From NCBI RefSeq assembly GCF_013340305.1, contig NZ_BLVP01000033.1:1-35828 (forward strand): 35,828 bases of DNA, in the 5' to 3' direction. Origin of the DNA: Desulfovibrio psychrotolerans (lineage in GTDB: Bacteria; Desulfobacterota; Desulfovibrionia; Desulfovibrionales; Desulfovibrionaceae). The number at the start of each line of letters is the position of its first letter. Within the stretch, counting starts at the first letter, position 1. This document shows, in pieces, positions 1 to 7,153 of the stretch. A program made the translations under genes and the position numbers. The notes beneath the pieces were generated by a model. It had not been told where the DNA came from. It saw only the letters and a list, made by a program, of their open reading frames with translations, and made no database searches.

Positions 1-54
1 TGGATGTCTCCGGCAGAATACGAAAACAGTCAGGCATATCAAAAAGTGGCTTAA
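1..54 (+). CDS. IS3-type transposase OrfB, C-terminal fragment
   Basis: Only 17 residues and the TAA stop (52-54) are visible. The motif SPAEYE close to the C-terminus is the usual tail of the DDE integrase domain of IS3-family OrfB proteins, where the residues just before it are normally part of a short conserved block after the catalytic glutamate. The catalytic residues are outside the window. The gene runs toward the neighbouring McrB-N gene (convergent), and its stop is 42 bases from that gene's stop codon. It could also be an unrelated protein with a chance match; the terminal-repeat-like sequence directly behind it favours the transposase reading. Confidence 0.5.
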   Translation, partial: WMSPAEYENSQAYQKVA

Positions 55-84
55 CCTGCTCTCCACAAATATGTAGCAGGATCA
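1..84 (+). mobile_element. Right end of an IS3-family-like insertion sequence (partial)
   Basis: The element enters from the left edge. Positions 1-54 encode a C-terminal tail reading WMSPAEYENSQAYQKVA and then stop, the kind of ending (Y/W-hydrophobic-SPAEYE) typical of IS3-family OrfB transposases. About 30 bases later, the segment 59-84, read on the minus strand, starts TGATCCTGCTACATATTTGT. It ends on TGA/TCA and has a GTGGA core, as IS3-family terminal repeats commonly do, so I place the right terminus near 84. The left end and most of the transposase are outside the window, so target duplication and completeness cannot be judged. The family assignment rests on a short tail plus the end sequence. 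Confidence 0.55.
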
Positions 85-95
85 AACATCCCAAA

Positions 96-680
96 CTATT
101 CGACGCCGCCTTCAGCAACCAGTAAGTTATAGGCCTTCACCATTATTTGAAGATCATTGAGCAAGCCTTCTTCTGAGGGCAGCAATAAAAGATCATAGCA
201 TTTCCCAACTATGTATCCCGCTTCATGAATCCTAGCCTGCACCCCTCTTTGCCCCAGAGGAACGAACGGATCCGAAAAATACTCTTTAAACGCACCAATT
301 CGCTCTCGCGCTATCACACTTCTTTGCTCAAGAATCACCGCAGCCTCAACACCTTGCTCATCGTACAAAGAAGAATTCCCTTGAACAAGAGCCAGATAAA
401 CCCTGTCTCCACTGGGAGAAAACGCATAGACAACGTAATACCCGACAGTTGCGCTATGGGTCACGCGTTGATTGAATATTCCTAGCCATACCGAGTTAGC
501 CCAACGCCCTTTCCCGGGGCTACCTTTCACTCTGAATCCAGAATTCTCAGGCCCTAGATCTCTCCTTAAAGCCGCAGGGGCATCGACTCGGATATAGTTT
601 GCCAACGGGTGATTAGCAAACTCGGACTTTCTAGCCTGACCAATATTGCTACCAATATGGGTAATGACATCTCTTAGCAT
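96..680 (-). CDS. Stand-alone McrB N-terminal (DUF3578/MrcB_N) domain protein
   Basis: This 194-residue protein resembles the N-terminal DNA-recognition domain of McrB-type restriction enzymes (DUF3578/MrcB_N). The central stretch has a basic GKGRWANSVWLGIF block, then VTHSATVGYYVVYAFSPSG and VYLALVQG; the 'trp/hydrophobic-IF, then GYYVVYxFS, then VYLxLxQG' order is characteristic of that domain. In McrB the domain binds modified-cytosine DNA and is fused to a GTPase; here no AAA+ GTPase, McrC or nuclease domain follows and the protein ends right after the domain. The start ATG (678-680) has GGAAG seven bases upstream. An inverted repeat sits in the 5' leader. The gene is flanked by an IS-like end 12 bases past its stop, and its base composition is lower in GC than the rest of the window. 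It may be a defence-system orphan or a modified-DNA reader; nuclease function is not supported. Confidence 0.7.
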   Translation of the reverse strand: MLRDVITHIGSNIGQARKSEFANHPLANYIRVDAPAALRRDLGPENSGFRVKGSPGKGRWANSVWLGIFNQRVTHSATVGYYVVYAFSPSGDRVYLALVQGNSSLYDEQGVEAAVILEQRSVIARERIGAFKEYFSDPFVPLGQRGVQARIHEAGYIVGKCYDLLLLPSEEGLLNDLQIMVKAYNLLVAEGGVE

Positions 681-694
681 GGGTTACTTCCAAT

Positions 695-710
695 CTGTAG
701 CGATCTACAG
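695..710. promoter_or_regulatory. Inverted repeat in the leader of the McrB-N gene
   Basis: CTGTAG-CGAT-CTACAG is a perfect 6-bp inverted repeat with a 4-base spacer, ending 15 bases before the start codon at 680 and just upstream of the ribosome binding site. It could be an operator or a small leader hairpin. An AT-rich tract (about 711-731) lies immediately upstream, but I do not see a convincing -35/-10 pair. Confidence 0.4.
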
Positions 711-1121
711 CATTTTAGATATTTTTTAGACAACCTATTCATTACTCCAAGCAACACCGCATGTGGAGTTGCCCCTTCCATAAATCAATAATGCCCAGTT
801 TTTCGCTGGGTGCTCTTGCATCACGACTCGTGAGAGAAATGAAATACTGACGGTAATAAACGAGCCTGACGTTCCTCCGCTTGGGCACCATCCACTTCAG
901 CCTCGGCTTCCACGCCAGAGCAACGGCTGGTTTATCCGCCCCGCTAGCAAGGTGTGCTTACAAAAAATGACACCATCTCCTATAGACCCTGCCAGTATCC
1001 ATATACTGCTCCAATCGATTCAGCAACATGCAAAACTATAACGCGCTACTTAATAGCACCCACAACCTTACAAAGGAAATACACGCAAAGCTCACCATAC
1101 CAGCCGGAAGCCTCTGCGAGG

Positions 1122-1157
1122 CAAATAAAAGCGACTCCGGGCAGAACCCGAAGCCGC
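1122..1157 (-). terminator. Rho-independent terminator of the envelope operon
   Basis: Read on the minus strand, GCGGCTTCGGG pairs with CCCGGAGTCGC (eleven pairs, two of them G-U) around a TTCTG loop and is followed by TTTTATTTG. It starts about 70 bases after the stop of the CsgG-like gene. This is the clearest intrinsic terminator in the window. Confidence 0.75.
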
Positions 1158-1225
1158 TCATACAACGCTATACCATTCTTTTCTCAGGGGAATACCCACT
1201 TCCCGCAGGCAATCCCCCCCACACA

Positions 1226-2509
1226 TCAGTCGAAGGGCAGCTTCACCCCTCCGCCAGCCTCGTTGCGCTCCACAAGGTCAGCCTTGCCACCCTGCCGCGC
1301 CTGTGCCGCGCCGCCATCATCCGGCAAAGAGCGGCATATGGCCCCTACGGGAACCGCTGCGGCAGGCTCCGCCCCCGGCACAACTCTGGCAACGGCATAC
1401 TTGGGCTTAACCTCCACAATCTCAAGTGTGGCAACCCGCACCTCCTCTTTGCCGAGAGATTCCTTGGTGTACGGGTCATACAGGGTCTTCCCGGTCGTAT
1501 AAACGGCGTACCGGCTCCCCTCTCTTACAGAGGCTCCCCCCTGATTGATAACAATCTGCCCGGAAGCATCCGTGCTGATCACCTGCAAAGGATAGATGGA
1601 TTCCACAATCTCAGTGTTAAGCCTGCCAGCCAGCTCTGCCGCAAGCATGTCTTCCGGCGCAGAATCCGCCGCCTCTGCGGGCCGATCCAGCGTTACGGCT
1701 ATGTCTGCAGCCCACTTAACCTGCATGGTGGCAGGCACCAGAACGCGATACTGCAACACCCCGTACCCGGAGACAATCCGCTTGCTCTCTCCGGTCAACG
1801 CCAACGTCTGCGTCTGCACCTTGGCATCAAATGAAGATACCGTGGCAACCAGCAAATAGTCTGCACCAAGCTGCTGCGCCAGCTTCGCCTTCTCCTGCAC
1901 GCGGGTCAGATTACTTGCCCAGCGTGAAGCTTCCGCAACATAGGCTGCGTCATTCTCCCGGTCCAGCACCGCAAACCTGCGGGACTGCACAAGCTGCGAA
2001 ACCGCCTGCTGCGTCACCTTGCGGCCTATGTCATCAGAAGGTGCGCCAAAAGGCATCACGGCCAGCTTGCGGCGGCTGTCCGTTGATATGCCGGGGGCGG
2101 AATACCGTTCCACCACCGCGCGTATGGTTACCGCCACCAGACCGTTCTCGCTTCCCACGTCCTCTATCTGGTAGGAGGAAATAACCCCCTTGGTATCTAT
2201 GGTCGTGCTGCTCTGGGAATTGGCTTCCAGCTTAACGGTGGAAGAATCTCCCTTCGGGTCGGTCACGCTCAACTGCACCGAATCGCGCCGGGTCTTTTGC
2301 GTGGCCACCATGTTCAATCCGTTAACCTGCCGCAGAGCATCCTGAAGCGCGCTCTGCACCGCCGCCTCCCTGTCTTTCCCGGTGCCCTTTCCCGTAATCG
2401 TAATCGACTCGGCTCCTACAGTGCCGAACGCCAGCAGGCAAAGGGCGGTCATAAGCACAAGCCCAGGCAGCATCTTCGTCAGCCGCCTGAAGGTATGAAT
2501 AGTGCGCAT
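1226..2509 (-). CDS. CsgG/FlgT-like exported protein
   Basis: A 427-residue protein with an N-terminal signal peptide (basic MRTIHTFRRLTK, a hydrophobic run, then a VGA-type cleavage site near residue 33). After it come an ITGKGTGKDREAAVQSALQD segment like the N-terminal domain of FlgT/LPP20-type proteins, a CsgG-like middle (RRKLAVMPFG near residue 155, then LVQSRRFAVLDRE and AQQLGADYLLVATV), and a C-terminal FlgT_C-like beta domain (GQIVINQGGASVREGSRYAV ... LYDPYTKESLG ... VKPKYAVARV). CsgG itself is an outer-membrane lipoprotein pore for curli; this protein lacks the lipobox cysteine, so a pore role is only a possibility. I chose ATG 2507-2509 because GAGG lies six bases upstream; an ATG at 2536 overlapping the preceding gene is an alternative. 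It is the last gene of the five-gene operon. Confidence 0.75.
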   Translation of the reverse strand: MRTIHTFRRLTKMLPGLVLMTALCLLAFGTVGAESITITGKGTGKDREAAVQSALQDALRQVNGLNMVATQKTRRDSVQLSVTDPKGDSSTVKLEANSQSSTTIDTKGVISSYQIEDVGSENGLVAVTIRAVVERYSAPGISTDSRRKLAVMPFGAPSDDIGRKVTQQAVSQLVQSRRFAVLDRENDAAYVAEASRWASNLTRVQEKAKLAQQLGADYLLVATVSSFDAKVQTQTLALTGESKRIVSGYGVLQYRVLVPATMQVKWAADIAVTLDRPAEAADSAPEDMLAAELAGRLNTEIVESIYPLQVISTDASGQIVINQGGASVREGSRYAVYTTGKTLYDPYTKESLGKEEVRVATLEIVEVKPKYAVARVVPGAEPAAAVPVGAICRSLPDDGGAAQARQGGKADLVERNEAGGGVKLPFD

Positions 2510-2525
2510 AGGTGCCTCAGGCAGA

Positions 2526-3941
2526 TTAAAAGTCATTGGAATCCATCAACTGTTTCCCCGTGGAACTTCCAGCCTGCCCCTTGGCCTTCTGCGCGGCAGG
2601 GGCCTGCTTCTGTTTGGCAGGCTCCTTCAGGCTCTTGGCAAGCGCACTGTCCTGCGGGGCCCATGTATGCACAACGCCCACCATTTCATGACCATATTCC
2701 GGATGGATATATGTCCATGAATGAAGCCTGCGCACACCGGGCAAGTCGCTCACCTCGCCGCGCGCCTCTATGGTGCTGGTGTATTGGTTGATAACGCTCC
2801 GCACGTACTCGGTAGACTCAAAGCTGTTCCCCTTCGCATCAACCTCAACCTTGCCTACGGTGCTGGAGGTGGCCTTGTTGCCGCTCTTGTTGCTAACCGT
2901 GCCATGCGCCTTGAACAAAAAGGCGAAGTTGGCAAAGGCCGATGCAGCCGCCTGCTCCAGGGCTACTCCCCTGTTTTCCAGCCGGGTCTGATAGTCCTGC
3001 CCGGTGTAGGGGTTATAGCTCTGCCCAAAGGAAACAAGCACCGGATACCCATTCTCGTCAAAGACACGGCGTATCCCGAACTGGTTTATCATCTCCGCTT
3101 TGTCCATCACCACCTGATCCCGAACAGCAGGCCCGCCCACTCTCTTGGGGTTGGGCTTCAGCTCTCCCTTCTTGGCAAGCGCCTCGCGCACAAAATCCTT
3201 AAATGCAGACGAAGCCACCACCGCCACGGCAACAATGTGGTCCCCCTTGTCGTTCCGGGCTTCAAAGGTCTGCACCGGAATCATGCCGCTCAGTTCACCA
3301 CGGGCCGTGCGCACCGTCTCTTCCGTCACAGAACGCACAAGCAGCTCTTTCTGCTTGGAAGGGGGAAGAGCATTAAATTCCTGCGGGTCTATCCCCTGCT
3401 CCTTCAGCATTGCGTCAAGCTTGCCGCCCAGCAGGGCCAATCCTTTCTCCAGCAACGCCTCAAACCGGGAGGTGCTGTACAACTCTTCCTGAGAAAACTT
3501 GGGAAATTCCGGATCACTCTGCATGTGGCGAATCATTTTGCTCTTCACCGAAACGCCGAGAAACTCCATGTATTTCTGCTGCGCAAGGAGCATGGCTTCT
3601 TTAAACGCCATCTGCCGGAACTCCGGCCATGCAGGAGAAGATGCCTTCTCCATTACCGGAGCACTGGCCGTGGTATAGAACAAGGCCCCCTCATCCTGCT
3701 TCTGCATAAACTGCGCACCCGCACCGCTGGTATTGTATTCGTTAATACGGTCTTCAATCATAATGCCGGGATCAGACTCCTGCGGCCTTGCCGCATCGGC
3801 GATCATAGCCTCCACTTCCTGCTCTTCCTGCGCAGATGCCGGGGCAGGCAGATCGCCTGCGGTACCCTGAGCGCCCGCCATTACGGGAAGCAGTAGGGCG
3901 CAGCAAAGAACGCAGCAAAGGGCCAGATAACGTATACTCAT
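2526..3941 (-). CDS. DUF6844-like exported protein
   Basis: A 471-residue protein with a strong N-terminal signal peptide (hydrophobic, cysteine-rich LALCCVLCCALLLPVMAGAQ) and no usual lipobox, so probably periplasmic or surface-exposed. The middle carries an alpha-helical, lysine/glutamate-rich segment. The C-terminal half has FGQSYNPYTGQDYQ, then VALEQAAASAFANFAFLFKA and a final WTYIHPEYGHEMVGVVHTWAP. I associate this set with the DUF6844 family found beside COG3014, YcfL and LpoB-like genes in Vibrio and other Proteobacteria; its function is unknown. The start ATG has GGGAG eight bases before it. A 226-base gap with two hairpins separates it from the upstream lpoB-like gene, so its expression may differ from the lipoprotein genes. 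The C-terminus is a charged, low-complexity Ala/Lys/Gln tail. Confidence 0.65.
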   Translation of the reverse strand: MSIRYLALCCVLCCALLLPVMAGAQGTAGDLPAPASAQEEQEVEAMIADAARPQESDPGIMIEDRINEYNTSGAGAQFMQKQDEGALFYTTASAPVMEKASSPAWPEFRQMAFKEAMLLAQQKYMEFLGVSVKSKMIRHMQSDPEFPKFSQEELYSTSRFEALLEKGLALLGGKLDAMLKEQGIDPQEFNALPPSKQKELLVRSVTEETVRTARGELSGMIPVQTFEARNDKGDHIVAVAVVASSAFKDFVREALAKKGELKPNPKRVGGPAVRDQVVMDKAEMINQFGIRRVFDENGYPVLVSFGQSYNPYTGQDYQTRLENRGVALEQAAASAFANFAFLFKAHGTVSNKSGNKATSSTVGKVEVDAKGNSFESTEYVRSVINQYTSTIEARGEVSDLPGVRRLHSWTYIHPEYGHEMVGVVHTWAPQDSALAKSLKEPAKQKQAPAAQKAKGQAGSSTGKQLMDSNDF

Positions 3942-3991
3942 AACGGTCTCCCATTAATTGATCTGACAGGTGAAAGAGTCTGCTTCTGCAC

Positions 3992-4007
3992 GCCGTTAAA
4001 AAACGGC
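3992..4007. other. Small hairpin in the lpoB-DUF6844 gap
   Basis: GCCGTT-AAAA-AACGGC is a perfect six-pair hairpin lying about 50 bases upstream of the DUF6844-like start. It has no T tract on the minus strand and may shape the leader of the downstream gene. Confidence 0.4.
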
Positions 4008-4099
4008 ACGCTACACGGCGCGCAAAACGCTCAAAGCCGGAGCGCAGCCAGACATACGCAATGACCCGAACCGTTCGGAGCGTGCAGCGGGTTGCTCGT

Positions 4100-4131
4100 C
4101 ACGCCGGGCCAGAGGTAGCTGGCCCGGCGTG
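4100..4131. other. Perfect 13-bp stem-loop inside the envelope operon
   Basis: CACGCCGGGCCAG pairs perfectly with CTGGCCCGGCGTG around a six-base loop (AGGTAG at 4113-4118). It lies 36 bases after the stop of the lpoB-like gene and about 160 bases before the next gene. Without a T tract it is more likely an attenuator, an mRNA-end protector or a REP-like element than a full terminator. Confidence 0.6.
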
Positions 4132-4167
4132 CTGGCCCAAGTATGCCGGGTACGCAAACCGCCCCGA

Positions 4168-4776
4168 TTACCATGATACAGACTTGTTGCTGCCACGCTT
4201 GATGATAGGCGCTTCCCCTTCCCAGAAGGCAAGCCCGGAGCTTATGTCCGTCAAGCTGAGCATAAAGTAGTATTCCACCTGCTGGGTGCTGGAATTCAGG
4301 CTATGGTTCCGCTGAATGATCTTGCCGGAAAGACTGAGATCCGGAGCAATTATCTTTCCCTTTTCCGCCACGGTTCCCTGATTCACTTCCTCAGACTGGC
4401 GCAGCTTGCGCGCCTCGGCCACCATGGGGTCTTCAGCGCCGCCCAGCCCCATGGCGGTGGTGGTCACAACCTTGCCGCTGCGCAGCAGTTCCACGCGAAT
4501 CTTTTTCACCAACTGGTCCGTGTCAATATTCTGCATGGTGTCGTTAATAATCCGGGAGACAACCAGAACATACCTGCCCCCGCCCGGCCTGTTAACCGCG
4601 CCGGATGCCAGCATATCGTTCACACTTTTGGCGGCTGCCTCTTCAAAGTCCCTGTATTCCAACCCCATCACCCGTGGTGCGGTGTCAATTTCTCCGTTCA
4701 CCATGGTCGCCTTGTTGGATGCAGTGCAGCCGCCTAACAACATGCAGGCAAGAAGCAGCAAAACAATCTTACGCAT
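4168..4776 (-). CDS. LpoB-like outer-membrane lipoprotein
   Basis: A 202-residue lipoprotein: the signal peptide MRKIVLLLLACMLLGGC ends in a canonical lipobox (LGGC, Cys17). The mature part has DFEEAAAKSVNDMLASG, then RYVLVVSRIINDTMQNIDTD, VKKIRVELLRSGKV, ISGKI-like 'LSLSGKIIQR' and YYFMLSLTDISSGLAFWEGE. That is the order of the LpoB/COG3417 fold, in which E. coli LpoB activates the peptidoglycan synthase PBP1B from the outer membrane. Whether this homologue activates a PBP is an inference; the closely related fold also occurs in CsgG-family proteins. GGGAGG lies five bases before the start. It follows the YcfL-like gene by 12 bases, matching the ycfL-lpoB order in enterobacteria. Confidence 0.8.
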   Translation of the reverse strand: MRKIVLLLLACMLLGGCTASNKATMVNGEIDTAPRVMGLEYRDFEEAAAKSVNDMLASGAVNRPGGGRYVLVVSRIINDTMQNIDTDQLVKKIRVELLRSGKVVTTTAMGLGGAEDPMVAEARKLRQSEEVNQGTVAEKGKIIAPDLSLSGKIIQRNHSLNSSTQQVEYYFMLSLTDISSGLAFWEGEAPIIKRGSNKSVSW

Positions 4777-4788
4777 GAAAACCTCCCG

Positions 4789-5187
4789 CTATTTGAGTGT
4801 GTCAGTTATAAGAATTCGATACTCGACCGCATCGCCGGAGGGAGCGGCCCTAGTGTAGACAAAGGGCATCCGGGGAAGAAGCTGAATGGGCTCCCACCGT
4901 GTGGTCAGGCTCTTCGCGGGCAACCCGTTGGCTTTAAACCATTCGGTACGGATAAAAAGCTCACGCTTCTCCAAAGAAGAGCTTGTTCCATGCAGAACAA
5001 CAGACATGGCCCCGTTCTGCTCGGTCACAAGCTCACTGCGCAGGTCCTTTAGCCACGAAAAACTTTTGGACATAACAATATGCCGGTCCGGCTCCGGTCC
5101 GACAGTCGTGCTGTTCTTCGCACAACCAACCGTGCCCAATATCAGAATTGCCACAAGGCAAAGCATGCGTGGCGACAGGGTGATCAT
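4789..5187 (-). CDS. YcfL-like (DUF1425) lipoprotein
   Basis: A 132-residue small exported protein. The signal peptide runs to TVGC (Cys22), a slightly unusual lipobox with Thr at -3, so lipidation is likely but not certain. The mature domain ends in an Arg/Trp-rich beta region (ELFIRTEWFKANG, TTRWEPIQLLP, AVEYRILITDT) typical of DUF1425 proteins, which carry the same 'TEWFDxxG ... W' layout. YcfL function is not established; it is found beside lpoB in E. coli. The ATG (5185-5187) overlaps the upstream stop by one base (TGATG), giving translational coupling; a GTG three bases earlier is an alternative, with GGAGG ten bases before it. Confidence 0.7.
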   Translation of the reverse strand: MITLSPRMLCLVAILILGTVGCAKNSTTVGPEPDRHIVMSKSFSWLKDLRSELVTEQNGAMSVVLHGTSSSLEKRELFIRTEWFKANGLPAKSLTTRWEPIQLLPRMPFVYTRAAPSGDAVEYRILITDTLK

Positions 5188-6647
5188 CACTGTTTTGCAA
5201 CCTCCACGTCGGGCCGCAGTGTCCCGACAGGTATGACGTTAAGCGCTGCCGGAGCACCCGGGGCAGGAATCCGCACATGCACAATGGCAAAGCGCGATTC
5301 CGGCAACTCCACGGTTCCTGCGGATGAGCCGTCCGGCAGGGCAATATCAAGCACCCGTTTCTCAGGCATGGGCAGCTTGGCTATCTGCACATTCTTGGGC
5401 AAGGCCTCCCATGAACGAATATCGGCCCGTGCGCTTACGGTTGTAAACACCGCCGCAACAATGCCTGCGCCGGAACCTCCGGCCTGTTCCGCCAAATACT
5501 GCGTAAACGACTTGGTGGCAGTAGAAACCAACGCCTTGGTCAGCAGCATGGGAAACCGTGTCTTGTACTCTGTCTGCACCACCCTGTCGATGGAGGCGAC
5601 TTCCTGAGTAGGCAGCACGCTGTCACCCGCCCGGACAACAAGGTGTGAGCAGGCTTCATCACGTGCTTTCACTCTGGGCAGGACAAAGGGCACGTTCTTG
5701 ATGGGGGAATCCAGCTTCAGAAGAAAAATCGGCAGGTCAAGCCGCAGCTCCGTCAGAACCGGGGCAAGGCCGTTTTCAAAGATCACCCACACGGCAGGCG
5801 TCTCGCTCGCCGGACTGGACGCTCCGCATTCAAAATCCCGGGCCATTGCAACATCACTCTGCACGGCCTTATTCCCGGGCACCATCTCGTCCACGCGCTT
5901 GAGCAATGTTGCTGCCTTGCCAAAGTCGCTGGCAATTTCGCCGTTCAGGGCAAAAAAAAGACCCGCAAGATAGGTCGTGTAGGGGTTCACAAAATCGGGA
6001 TAGGCTTCCCATACATTCATTTCGGGCATCTGCTCCTGCACAAGGGCACTGCATGACTCGGTGGTCCTATCCATGTCCAGACCGGGCCTCTGAGCATTCG
6101 TCGCGTTATGTGCAACCTTCGCAGCTTTTTCCTTCTCTTCTGCCAGCTTTTTCTGTTCTGCCTCTATTTCTTTGGCAAACTCTTCTACTGCCCGGCGCTG
6201 CCGATCATACGCCCGGTTAAACTCCACCCGGGCATTCTGCTGGTTCAGCAGGGCCATCTGAGCCAGCCCCTTATAGGTGTTAATCAACACTTTATCGCAG
6301 GTGCGGGGGGCGTAGTCCATAAATTCCCGGTTAAACAGCATCTCCCCGAAGACCTTACCGGCCTTCAAAGCAGCGTTTTCCGTATCATCATCCTTCGTGG
6401 CAAGCTCGGCCTCTTCCAGCAGTTCCACTGCCTGCCCGTACTTTCCCGCCATGAACATGATATTGGCGTTATCAAGCACCAGCGGCATCTCGCGCGATGC
6501 TGATGCAACGCTCTCCGATGCTTCAGCATACTGCCCCTGCGTATACATCATCGCCAGCTGCCCCTGATTGTTCCTTGTAGCCGTTGCGCATCCGGTAATG
6601 ACAGCAACAAGCAACAGTACGGCCACAGCCGCAACAGTCTTTCTCAT
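5187..6647 (-). CDS. COG3014-like lipoprotein with TPR-type helices
   Basis: A 486-residue lipoprotein, first gene of the envelope operon. The signal peptide ends in the lipobox ITGC (Cys20). Residues about 25-150 look like TPR helices (MMYTQGQYAEASESV, IMFMAGKYGQAVELLEEAE, GLAQMALLNQQNARVEFNRAYDRQ). A coiled coil rich in Glu and Lys follows near 165-190. Next comes a conserved YPDFVNPYTTYLAGLFFAL segment and a C-terminal beta-rich part with a Gly/Ala stretch (about residues 395-405). This set is characteristic of COG3014 proteins, which have no assigned biochemical role. GGAGA lies just before the start, and a sigma70-type promoter precedes it. Together with its partners it probably forms an outer-membrane/periplasmic assembly. 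Confidence 0.7.
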   Translation of the reverse strand: MRKTVAAVAVLLLVAVITGCATATRNNQGQLAMMYTQGQYAEASESVASASREMPLVLDNANIMFMAGKYGQAVELLEEAELATKDDDTENAALKAGKVFGEMLFNREFMDYAPRTCDKVLINTYKGLAQMALLNQQNARVEFNRAYDRQRRAVEEFAKEIEAEQKKLAEEKEKAAKVAHNATNAQRPGLDMDRTTESCSALVQEQMPEMNVWEAYPDFVNPYTTYLAGLFFALNGEIASDFGKAATLLKRVDEMVPGNKAVQSDVAMARDFECGASSPASETPAVWVIFENGLAPVLTELRLDLPIFLLKLDSPIKNVPFVLPRVKARDEACSHLVVRAGDSVLPTQEVASIDRVVQTEYKTRFPMLLTKALVSTATKSFTQYLAEQAGGSGAGIVAAVFTTVSARADIRSWEALPKNVQIAKLPMPEKRVLDIALPDGSSAGTVELPESRFAIVHVRIPAPGAPAALNVIPVGTLRPDVEVAKQ

Positions 6648-6702
6648 TCTCCTATCCCCCCAACATATGATTTGCTAAAGGCGTTTCTATTTGCCTACAG
6701 CC

Positions 6703-6731
6703 TGTATAATTAAGCACCAATACCTTTACAA
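6703..6731 (-). promoter_or_regulatory. Candidate sigma70 promoter of the envelope operon
   Basis: On the minus strand TTGTAA (6726-6731) and TATACA (6703-6708) are separated by exactly 17 bases, four of six matches to each consensus. An A/T run (T6A7 at about 6744-6757) lies upstream and could act as an UP element. The predicted start, near 6696, leaves a leader of about 50 bases before the first gene. Confidence 0.5.
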
Positions 6732-6923
6732 CCCGTCTGCCGATATTTTTTAAAAAAAGACAAAACAGACCGAAGGGATATCAGGGTCACTGTGAAATGC
6801 TCTATAGGTGACGGGCACGCTGTTCGTTGACATCCCCAACCACCCCCCCTGCCCTGCCTCCAATGCACCCCCGAAAGCAACCCTCGCATCCGCACCCTCT
6901 CAGCACACTTCGGGCGTGCATTG

Positions 6924-6942
6924 CTGTGTCATTGTGACACAG
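6924..6942. promoter_or_regulatory. Perfect 8-bp inverted repeat, candidate activator site (UAS)
   Basis: CTGTGTCA-TTG-TGACACAG has perfect arms around a three-base spacer. It lies about 200 bases upstream of the sigma54 promoter at 7137, a usual distance for an enhancer-type site. Near-copies with the same TGTCA-spacer-TGACA logic occur at 11016 and 11048 upstream of the second sigma54 promoter. I infer that it is bound by the response regulator at 9587-10939. Confidence 0.6.
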
Positions 6943-7136
6943 TAAACGCAACACACGCTTTGGCTGGCAGAGGCTGCATGAAAAGAAACACACACCGGAG
7001 ATGTCTCGCAGTCCTGTTTTCTGTTCATGAAATAATTCTGTAATCCATCGTATTATAACAACTTGTTTTGCACTCGCCGCTGCGCGTTCAGCGCCGCTGT
7101 GCCTCTCTGACCTTCCGCAAGGGCACGTGGGTCACT

Positions 7137-7153
7137 TTGGCCGCCTTCTTGCT
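7137..7153 (+). promoter_or_regulatory. Sigma54 (-24/-12) promoter of the alcohol dehydrogenase-kinase-regulator unit
   Basis: TTGGCCGCCTTCTTGCT has the invariant GG (7139-7140) and GC (7151-7152) exactly ten bases apart, with TTGGC and TTGCT flanks close to consensus. Transcription would start near 7164, 83 bases before the chosen start codon. Confidence 0.65.

Larger units (their letters stand above)
681..1225. other. Intergenic stretch, accessory DNA with a short open frame
   Basis: No recognised gene. On the minus strand the frame from 957 to the stop at 742 is open for 71 codons. Within it an ATG at 889-891 with GAGG nine bases upstream would give a 49-residue basic protein (MVPKRRNVRLVYYRQYFISL at its start, a DLWKGQ stretch near its end). 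I do not recognise it; it could be a small real gene or a gene remnant. A short hairpin CCCAG/CTGGG lies inside it (about 794-810). Positions 1122-1157 hold the terminator of the operon to the right, and GCCTC-TGC-GAGGC (1110-1122) is a second small hairpin next to it. Confidence 0.4.

Noticed and set aside
1-120. A minus-strand open frame continuing past the McrB-N gene to the window edge
   Set aside because: It lies within the IS3-like end, has no ATG or ribosome binding site near the junction, and its sequence is not family-like. A downstream partner gene for McrB-N is therefore not supported inside the window.
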